A stretch of DNA of 64,000 nt from Jaltomata sinuosa (lineage: Eukaryota; Streptophyta; Magnoliopsida; Solanales; Solanaceae): contig QJPP01005216.1 of the NCBI GenBank assembly GCA_003996215.1, positions 1 to 64,000 of the forward strand, written 5' to 3'. This document shows positions 56,006 through 64,000 of the stretch, in pieces. A program made the translations under genes and the position numbers. The notes beneath the pieces were generated by a model. It was not told the DNA's origin. It saw only the letters and a list, made by a program, of their open reading frames with translations, and made no database searches. Numbering within the stretch: position 1 is the stretch's first letter; every line of letters begins with the position of its first letter.

Positions 56006-57764
56006 TGCCAAGTACATGATGCTTGGGTGAACCAATATTACCCTACGACCCTGAGTTTGCTAGAACTTTAAGACAAAATATGAATGCACAACAATAAGAG
56101 GCAGCAAGACTAGATGCAGCTCAGCAGGCCCACCAACACTTGAATGCTGATGATATTAGGGATGATGTTGCGTTGGATCATGAGGCTGCATGGGTAATGG
56201 TAGAGCGGCGGATAATGTTGGTAATCTTGCTCCTGCCGAGCAAAGGCCACAACAGAGATCTAGAGGTCGACAACAACCAATGCAAGTTGCTTTGGATGAT
56301 GATAATGACCTTGACTTAGATAGAGTTGGTGCTACGGGCGCCATTGTTATTCCTCTATTAGTGTCGGGCACTAAGTTTAATATCACCAGCACTATGATCC
56401 AGTTTTTAAATATGAAGGGGCAGTTTAGAGGTGTAGCTGGTGATGACCCCAACAAGCATCTAATGAATTTTGTGGGGATCTGTAAATCGTTTGAACTGCC
56501 GGGTGTGAGCCAAATAGCTATCAAGCTTAGGTTGTTCCCGTTGTCTCTGTCTAATGAGGCAACAATATGGTTGACAGAGCTAACTCCAGATTCTATAACA
56601 ACCAGGGGTGAGTTGAAAGGAGCTTTCCTAGAAAGGTTCTTTCCTCCCTCCAGAATGTTACAGTTGAGGGACAAGATTAGTAATTTCTGATAGCAACCGC
56701 ATGAGGCCTTGCATTAAAATTGGTTGAGGTTTAAAAAGAAGTTGAACCAGTGCCCAGATCACCAGCTGACAGATGGATTTTTGATGCAGACATTTTACTG
56801 ATCACTGAATTCGGCTACCAAAGAAATGCTTGATAATGCAGCAGGAGGAGCATTCATAGGGCTCACTTTCATTGAGTCCTCTAATATTATGAACCGTCTC
56901 ACCAAAACAAATAGAGCCTAGAACACCCGAGATTCAAAAGTGGCCACTAGTACTTATACTACGAGTATGTTAGCTGAGCAGCATCAAAAAGAGGAAGAGC
57001 GGGATCAAGATACGGCCCACCTGAACACACAAATGTAGTTGCTAACAAAACATTTGTTGGAAGGTGGAATTAAGAAGGTAAAAGCTGTAGGTTCACAAGG
57101 TAGAGAAACTAAGGCAGAATATTATGAAGAAGCTAATTACTTAGGGGGTTTCCAGGCTTATGGCCAAGGAAACCAAGGTCAAAACTATTACTATGAAAAG
57201 CCAGGTTATAAGAATCGAGAGCAAGGTAGTTGGAAGAGCTAGGATGACAGAGGTGGATTATATGTACCAACTGGGAATCGTGATAAAGCTAGCAGCAATG
57301 CAGGGACTTCCAATATGGAAACCATGTTGGCTAAAGTGTTGGTGAAGGTGGAGTCTACCAATGCTGGAGTACAAGAGATCAAGAGGGATCTATCTTTATT
57401 GAGTCAGCTAGTGGATTCACACTCTACGTCCATTAAATAGTTGGAGCACCATATGGGGAAAATATCCACACTTCTGAACCCACACAAGAATGGAACTTTA
57501 CCTAGTGATACCATAAAAAATCCTAGCAATAACGGATATTGTATGTCTATATCTACAAGGAGTGGACAAGTCTTATTCTACTCACACCCATTGGTTCAGC
57601 CGCAAGAAAAAAGTGCAAAAGATGAGAATCAGATTGTAGATGATGACTTGGGCACTAATGATGCTCCGAAAGTAGGTGCTGAAAAATTTAATATGGAAAA
57701 AGATTTTGAGCCTGTGATTGAAGAAAAAGGCAAGGAAGTTGAAAAAAATCAAACTACGATATGA
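56006..57764 (+). pseudogene. Athila-5 gag
   Basis: The N-terminal piece reads LPYDPEFARTLRQNMNAQQ. The main open segment (56190-56690) carries NITSTMIQFLNMKGQFRGVA, DDPNKHLMNFVGICKSFELP and LSNEATIWLTELTPDSITT. A Gln/Tyr/Gly-rich segment (57039-57242) and a charged C-terminal piece (57441-57764) follow. The stop at 57764 overlaps the ATG of the protease segment (ATGA at 57761). Frameshifts lie between the segments. Confidence 0.76.
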
Positions 57765-58636
57765 AGGCCACCTCCTCCTTTCCCACATCGGTTGAAGAAA
57801 AAGTGGAACATGGCAAGTTCCACAAGTTCATGACCATGCTCAAGAAGATATCAATGAACATCCCACTGGTGGATGCTCTGGAGGAAATTCCCGGATACGC
57901 CAAGTTCATCAAGGACTTGATTTACAAGAAGAGGTCTGTGAGCTTTGAGCTAGAAGATAACCTCGATGACTGTAGTGTGATTTCTTTGAGATCGTTAGTG
58001 CAAAACAAGGAAGATCCAGATGCTTTTATTGTTCCCTGTACAATCGAGAAATTCAATTTTGAAAAAGCCTTATGTGATCTTGCCACTAGCATCAACTTGA
58101 TGCCCCTATCAATCTATAAGTAGTTGGGCTTGGAAACTCCCAAACTAACCACCATGAGGGTATTAATGGCCAATCATTCAGTAAAACGACCAGTGGGAAT
58201 ATTGTATGACGTACTAGTGAAGATTGACAAGTTTATATTCCCAGCTGACTTTGTGATCTTGGATTACAATGTGGACTTTGAAGTTCCCATAATTTTGGGA
58301 TGGCCATTATTAGCTACTGCAACAGTGTTTGTAAAACGACCAGTGTTTGTAGAAATAGAGAGAAATGAATTGACATTCAGATTGAATAATGAATTAGTGA
58401 AGTTTGATGTGTGTAAATCAATAAAGCCACCAAGAGACATGAGGGTGGTCTCGGTTATCAATGTTATTGAGGGAGCCCCTATGGATATGCATATTAAGGA
58501 AAAGGGTGTTGTTGGTAACTTAGTTGTTATGAGGATTATGTTGGGATCACAGAAAGAGAAACCTATAGAGAAGGTGGAGAGAACAAATCAAAGAAAAGAT
58601 AATACCGCAAGACAACCAAAAAGGAAAAGTGGTTAA
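57761..58636 (+). pseudogene. Athila-5 aspartic protease, last coding block
   Basis: VDALEEIPGYAKFIKDLIYK leads into EKALCDLATSINLMPLSIY, the protease active site with Gly-Ala changed to Ala-Thr. A stop (TAG, 58121-58123) interrupts it. The next segment continues with RVLMANHSVKRPVGILYDVL, FIFPADFVILDYNVDFEVPI and ILGWPLLATA, complete to the flap and ILG motif. A charged tail ends at 58636. Pol does not follow. Confidence 0.76.
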
Positions 58637-60138
58637 AAAGAGTGATAAAGTTGTCTTGAATAGCTGAGGAGCCAAGAAAAGCGAAATTTGGAGCTTAACT
58701 GGCTGATGTTTCTAGCACCTGTTCAAGAGACTACTCCTGCCTTGGATACCCCGACGATCTCAAACATCGTACCAGATTCTGAGGCCTAAGGTCTTCACAT
58801 GTACTCCTTTCTCTCACAGTTTTAGCTTGCACGTGTATGCATTAGGGACAATGCATGAATCTACATTGAGGGTGTTGGTATACCTATGAGTCTATCACCA
58901 CCGAGGGTGTTTGTTGCCGTGTTTCTTTTCCCTCGGTCTACTATCTAGTAGAACCAACATGTTTAGGTTGTCATTTAAGTTTTGTTTGTGTTGTGTTGTG
59001 GTGTTTATAGCAAGCATGGCCTTTTGCAGGTTGAAATAAAAAGGAGCCCCCTCCAAAAAATATTGATTTTGTACTAATGTTTGAAATGATTAACTTTTCT
59101 GGATCCCTAAATGGAATTGAGTGTATGTGATTAGAAATTTGTTTCTTAAGCCGAACTGTTGTTTTTATAGTTGGTAGTGGTATGGTTTCTTGGTGCCAAG
59201 TGTGTGTGAGATATTGTTATAAACTCTTACTTTCTGCAAGCATCTAGAACTTGCCTGGCCTATTCTGTTAAGTTTCAAGTTGGTTGCTTAGGAAAGGATC
59301 ACAGGCCTTTTTTGTGTGCAGTCCACTTAGCCTAAAAGACCGTCCAAATGTAAATAATCCTTTTGAGCCCTGTTCGAGCCAAAGTTGACTTTGCTCTTTC
59401 GATAACCTCTTACCTTTCCCTTTTAACTTTGGATCTCTATTTTGGCCCTGGTACCTCCTTTGACAACGTATACATTAACTCAGGAAATTAGCCTAAGTTG
59501 AGGGTGGCTACTGTAGAGGTACATGATAAGAAAAATGGGGTTGTGCTTAATTCATTTTTGTTGGGATAGAAAGTGTAGGTGTGTTCCAAATGAAAAGACA
59601 GAAAAAAAACTAAAAAAACAAGTGAAAAAGAGTTATCAAGTTAAAAAGGTAACACATGTCGCAAGAAATAAGCAAATCAAAGGCGAATAAGAGTGGATGG
59701 AATAAGTTTTAGCTTAAATAATAGGGCGATGGTTTGAAGGAGAGTTTAGTCACTATTCCCCAAATGCATCTTACCTGCACCTGAAGCCTCATTAGAAGCC
59801 AAAACAAGTCATGTAGTGATCCTGAGTGGCTTTCTAAAAAACTAAAATAGAATAGCAAGGGCAAGCTTATGGCATCACATGTGCACTGTTTAAAATCGTT
59901 TGTGAGTGTGAGCGTCCTACTTAGTCCCAAATCTTATGTGTGTGACTTCTTTATGGTGAGGGCACTGGCATTTTGGCATTATCTACTAATCGTTGGGATA
60001 GCTGCTTTATTTATATGTAAAATATTATATTATATTCGGAATGACATGCTTGGATCCTTACAAGTTAATTTTTAGAACACTTGTGAAATACCGGGGGGGC
60101 TTGGTTTAAATTGATTAAACTGTGAATGACCATGGTTT
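58637..60138 (+). other. Athila-5 3' non-coding region after a pol deletion
   Basis: No RT, RNase H or integrase is recognisable. The sequence resembles the region after the extra ORF of Athila-4: CCTAAGTTGAGGGTGGCTACTGTAGAGG (59490-59518) and AGTCCACTTAGCCTAAA are shared. So the deletion removed pol and the extra ORF in one piece. A G run (GGGGGGG near 60094) may be part of the old polypurine tract. Confidence 0.65.
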
Positions 60139-62244
60139 TGTCATACCCTGAGGCTACCCCTTTGACCTAACACGGGATCCGGAGCACAAATGCTCTAGAT
60201 TAACCCTTGGTCATAGCATACTCAAGCAAAACAATAGATAAGAAGAAGCATAATAAAAGATAATGGGAATCCATAACAGAATAACATAAAGTCTACAAGA
60301 ACCCAAATTCGAAAAATACAACCAACTATGTTTGAACCCTCTAAATCTTAAAATGTGAGTTGATGGGACAAAACCCCAAATAACTCAGAAATCAAACGTA
60401 AAGGACATAAGGAAGATCACTCATACCTCTGGCCCTCGCAATATGAGGACTCACCAATTGGGTAAGCTAAAAAGCAGGCACTAACTAGCCACGTGCCTGA
60501 GGGATAGAGCTTGAATCAACATCATCAAAAGGATGACGCGCAAGATATGCGTCAGTACTATAGAATGTACCGAGTATATAAGATATTTATGAACATGACA
60601 AAACATGCTAAGTATGCTTTAACAATTGAAATCATGCTTTAAAGGTAAAACTGGATGCAAATGACTCTATGAAATACCACAAACTAAAAACAAGATCATA
60701 AACAAAGAGTCTGAAATATGAATAAGAGTAAAATAAATTTTTAAAGCATAAACTATTTCTCAGGGAGGTTCTCTAACCGACATAGACCATGTGAGCTAAA
60801 TGGAATTCGATATATACACCCCATCGAGAGGACCCAATATACTTTGCCAGGGTATAAAGTCATGGCTGTGGCGTGATTACTAAATCTGATGCCCAACATA
60901 GGGGACTTATAAACCTACGAGGGCACGTAGTTCTGAGACTAAGGATACTCTTACCCTGTCTAACTAGGTGCTAAATACTACTCCCAAAACATACATATAG
61001 CTTATATAATACTGGGGCATATCTGATGCCAAAACTGATGACAAATCTGATGTCAAAACTATTTAAAAAGCAATAAGACATATCTGATGCCATGCAATTC
61101 ACATTTATACATTTAAAGACTTAGCATAGCTATAATTGAAATCATGCTTTACCTTTCCAATTTCATACTTGAAGAATTAGTCATGCAATTTCATAAAAAC
61201 AAGAAAGGTCATGATATCTAATCATGTCAAATGTCTCTTGAAAACATGCAATTCAATAGGATCATGCTAGAAAGAAACTTTAGTACTTGGACTTTTAAAA
61301 CCAATGGAGGAATCATGATCAAATCATAATTTAGCAATAAGAAGCCATGAATTTAAGCATAGAAACTGATTTCATATGTTTTCCCCAATTTAGATCAAAA
61401 CCATAATTTCACAAGTTCATAATTCAATTTGAGAATTGGGGTTTTGGGCACAATGGTGAAAGGAACCCATTGTTGAATACACACATAACTTGATTGAAGA
61501 TGACCGACTTGAAATGGAAAAGAATAGGAAACTTGAACTTGGAGCTTGAGACCTTCAGCTTGAGAGAGTTCTTTTGCTCTTTGGAAGATGAATGAGGTAA
61601 TTAGAAGGGACTTAGGCTAATAGGTGTAGAAACCCTACTAAAAATGGTCAAACTAACCTCACATAGGAGTTAAAAGTGTGGGTAATAACTAAAATACCCC
61701 TGGAAAATAATTAGGAAAAAGCTGGAAAAAGTCGACTTCAGGGACCACGAGCCGATCTACGGTCCATCATCCAAAGGGACAGACCGTCGATGTGATCCGT
61801 GGTTTCCACTGTTACTTACTGTGGGTCTACTGGAAATGCATTCCACGATTCACACTATGGTCTGTGCCTTCAAACAATGGACCAGCCTGTCGACTCATGG
61901 TTTTCCTTGAAAGATTTAGGACTCTTTGATCTTCAAGGATGTCGGATGGGATGACGACCCATCATCTAGAAGGACGGGTCATCCTATGGTTCATCTTTTC
62001 TGGTGACCTTCTTGGGGTCCTCTAGAACTTGGACTATGAGTCAACAGGATGGGTCGTGGTTTCAAAACATGAGCCGTGAAGTGACTCGTAAACTGGGAAG
62101 GCAACACTGCTAAGGACAGATCGCGGGCCAGACCGTGGGCCGTGGTCCAGGACTATGGTCCGTCTTATGAGCCATGATTCCTAGAAGGTTACATGTCTTC
62201 AAGAAAATAAGTTTAAAAGCTGAATCAAGTTCCAGGCTATTACA
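60139..62244 (-). repeat. Gypsy-6 3' LTR (2.1 kb)
   Basis: Plus-strand borders TGTCATACCC and GGCTATTACA. A dense cluster of complementary words occupies 61730-62180, for example GACCGTGGGCCGTGGTC (62131-62147), ACGGTCCATC, GATCCGTGG and GACGGGTC. The element's polypurine tract, read as AAGGGGGAGATAT on the minus strand, lies just inside at about 62245-62257. Confidence 0.8.
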
Positions 62245-62559
62245 ATATCTCCCCCTTGGGATCATTCATCCTCGAGTGAAGACTAAGCAAGGGAAAACTG
62301 AATAGACAATAGCCCAACCAACAACAAAACATGGAAATCAAGGAAATAACCTGAAAACTGAACTTTTCAACTTAAAACATGATTGAATCAACTTCGAAAA
62401 CATGAATGCATGCTAGGATTATCAGAGCAACTGATGGAATAGGATCGGAGGAACATACTAAGGATGAAACTATTACCTCAAGCTGGAACGGAATCGGAAG
62501 GAAAGAGATGAGGGTATTTGGCTTTCATGGCTGATTCCGCTTCCCAAATAGCTCCTTCA

Positions 62560-64000
62560 ACAAGCTGATTTCTCCAAAGAACTTTTACCAAAGTGATTTC
62601 TTTGTTTCTCAACCTCCGACCTGACGATCAAGCATCTCCACGAGAACCTCCTCATAAGTGAGACTATCCTTCACACCTATGTCCTCCAAGGGAACAATAA
62701 AGGTTGGATCACCAATACACTTCTTCAACAAGGAAACATGGAAAACTTGATGAACTGCTTCTAACTCTGATGGCAAATCCAACTCTAAAGCAACACTTCC
62801 AACTCTCCTAAGAATCCGGTAAGGACCTACAAAATGGGGAATAAGCTTTCCTTTCTTGCCAAATCTCATCAAACCCTTAATGGGTGACACCTTTAGGAAA
62901 ACTCAATCGTCAACTTCAAATGCCTACTCTCTTCTTCTCACATCCGCATACGATTTCTGTGGGCTTTGAGCAGTCTTCAACCTTTCCCGAATAAGATGAA
63001 CCTTCTACATAGTCTCATGAACCGAATCTGGACCAATCAAGGCTTCCTTGCCTACCTCAAACCAACCAATAGGAGAAATATATCTCCGACCATAAAGTTC
63101 CTCAGAAGGAGCCATATGGATACTAGAGTGAAAGTTGTTGTTATAGGAAAACTCGGTAAGATGTAAGTGATCATCCCAATTACCTTTGAAATCAATCATA
63201 GAGGCTCTCAATATGTCCTCTAGATTCTGAATGGTATGCTTTGCCTGGCCATTTGTCTGAGGGTGAAAAGTTGTGCTAAGATTCACCTAAGTACCAAAAC
63301 CACTATGAAACAATCTCCAAAACAGAGAGGTAAACTGAGTACCCCTATCTGAAGTGATGGACAAAGGAACACTCTGCAAGTGAACTATCTCCCGGATGTA
63401 GAGTTTGGCATAATCGTCTGCCGAATCCGTAGTCTTAACAACAAAGAAATAGGATGACTTAGTCATCCAGTCGACAATCACCCAAATCGAATCATGTTTC
63501 CTTCAAGTACGAGGAAAACCTGTAATGAAGTCCATATTGATTACTTCCCACTTCCAAGTAGGAAGGTAAATATCCTGAATCATGCCACCTGATTGCTGAT
63601 GCTCCACCTTCACTTGCTGACAGTTGAGACACTTAGCAACAAAACTGGCTATGTCCCTCTTCATACCATTCCACCAATGGACTTACCACAGATCATGATA
63701 CATCTCTTTAGCACCGGGGTGAATGGAATATCTGGAACTATGAGCCTTAGTCAAAATCTGTTGTCACAACCCATCTACATCTAGCTCGCATAATCGACCC
63801 TTATAGCGAAGCACACCATTTTCCCCTTGGGAGAAAACCTCAACTCTCTGTTGATGGACCACACCCTTTAGCTGAAGAAAAATAGTGTCACTGTCTTGCT
63901 TTTCCTTCACTTCTGCTACCAAGGATGATTCGAAACTATTTTGTACGATAACCCCACCTTCGGTCGAGTCCATATGGTGAACTCCTAACCGGGCAAGCCT
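62560..64000 (-). pseudogene. Gypsy-6 integrase and chromodomain-like tail
   Basis: From right to left: the RNase H to integrase spacer (FESSLVAEVKEKQDSDTIFL), zinc domain around 63600-63760, core with WVIVDWMTKSSYFFV-like (Asp), TSDRGTQFTSLFW (Asp) and TNGQAKHTIQNLED. There the catalytic Glu is Lys (AKH for the usual AER), so the enzyme would be inactive. FSYNNNFHSSIHMAPSEELY follows, then the C-terminal barrel (RFGKKGKLIPHFVGPYRILR) and a YEEVLVEMLDRQV chromodomain-type tail. Only a few stops, fewer than in the older elements. Confidence 0.82.

Larger units (their letters stand above)
54371..60138 (+). mobile_element. Athila-5: deleted Athila-type element inserted in gypsy-3
   Basis: 5' LTR (54371-55876), primer site, gag and protease, then directly the 3' non-coding region. 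RT, RNase H, integrase and the extra ORF are absent. It is cut at 60138 by gypsy-6 before its 3' LTR. It shares structure and many words with Athila-4 but is clearly a different family. Confidence 0.8.
60139..64000 (-). mobile_element. Gypsy-6: minus-strand chromovirus, cut by window end
   Basis: 3' LTR (60139-62244), polypurine tract, chromodomain-like tail and integrase up to the window edge. It is inserted in the 3' part of Athila-5 and is therefore the most recent layer on the right side. Confidence 0.85.

Overview
The window is a plant repeat landscape with no recognisable single-copy host gene. Every protein-like stretch I can place is viral or retrotransposon-derived. An endogenous pararetrovirus (Caulimoviridae) sits beside nested Ty3/gypsy chromoviruses with long LTRs (2 to 3.4 kb), Athila-type elements and an L1-type LINE. 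The viral genome size (about 7.7 kb), its AT richness and its ORF order suggest a Solendovirus-like virus of the tobacco vein clearing virus group. That points to a Solanaceae genome, most likely pericentromeric heterochromatin; the family-level assignment is inference.

Region 1 (1 to about 12110): two copies of the virus joined head to head. Copy A lies on the minus strand (4389 down to 1, cut by the window edge in reverse transcriptase). Copy B lies on the plus strand (4392 to about 12110, close to a full genome). Both copies start exactly at the tRNA-Met primer-binding site, two bases apart. This gives an inverted repeat with arms of at least 4.39 kb, whose inner 98 bp are perfect. Gene order from the primer site is ORF1 and ORF2 (small basic or coiled-coil proteins), ORF3 (capsid with a CCHC knuckle), ORF4 (movement protein plus a degenerate retropepsin-like tail), ORF5 (protease, reverse transcriptase, RNase H) and ORF6 (putative transactivator, broken). 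A TATA promoter and a leader with two small ORFs follow. Each copy carries its own lesions.

Region 2 (about 12110 to 18228): a minus-strand chromovirus (gypsy-1). Its 3' LTR is cut by the virus and its reverse transcriptase/RNase H is deleted. It is inserted in the RNase H of a plus-strand chromovirus (gypsy-2; 18229 to about 28660), which also carries two large solo-LTR-like insertions (about 18469-21732 and 23648-27094). A 5'-decayed LINE (about 28665-31802) follows.

Region 3 (31803 to 64000): a minus-strand chromovirus (gypsy-3) is inserted in the LINE. Its protease is split by a 13.3-kb Athila-type element (37596-50919) with a perfect 5-bp target duplication (CACAC). Its 5' LTR is cut by a second Athila-type element (Athila-5; 54371-60138), which in turn is cut by a minus-strand chromovirus (gypsy-6; 60139 to the window end). 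The insertion order is LINE, then gypsy-3, then the two Athila elements, then gypsy-6. On the left side it is gypsy-2, then gypsy-1, then the virus.

No element looks autonomous. The most notable signals are the primer-site-to-primer-site viral dimer and its outward-facing promoter geometry, the second retropepsin-like domain fused to the movement protein, and family-specific clusters of short palindromic words upstream of the LTR promoters. The virus integrated in one of those clusters.
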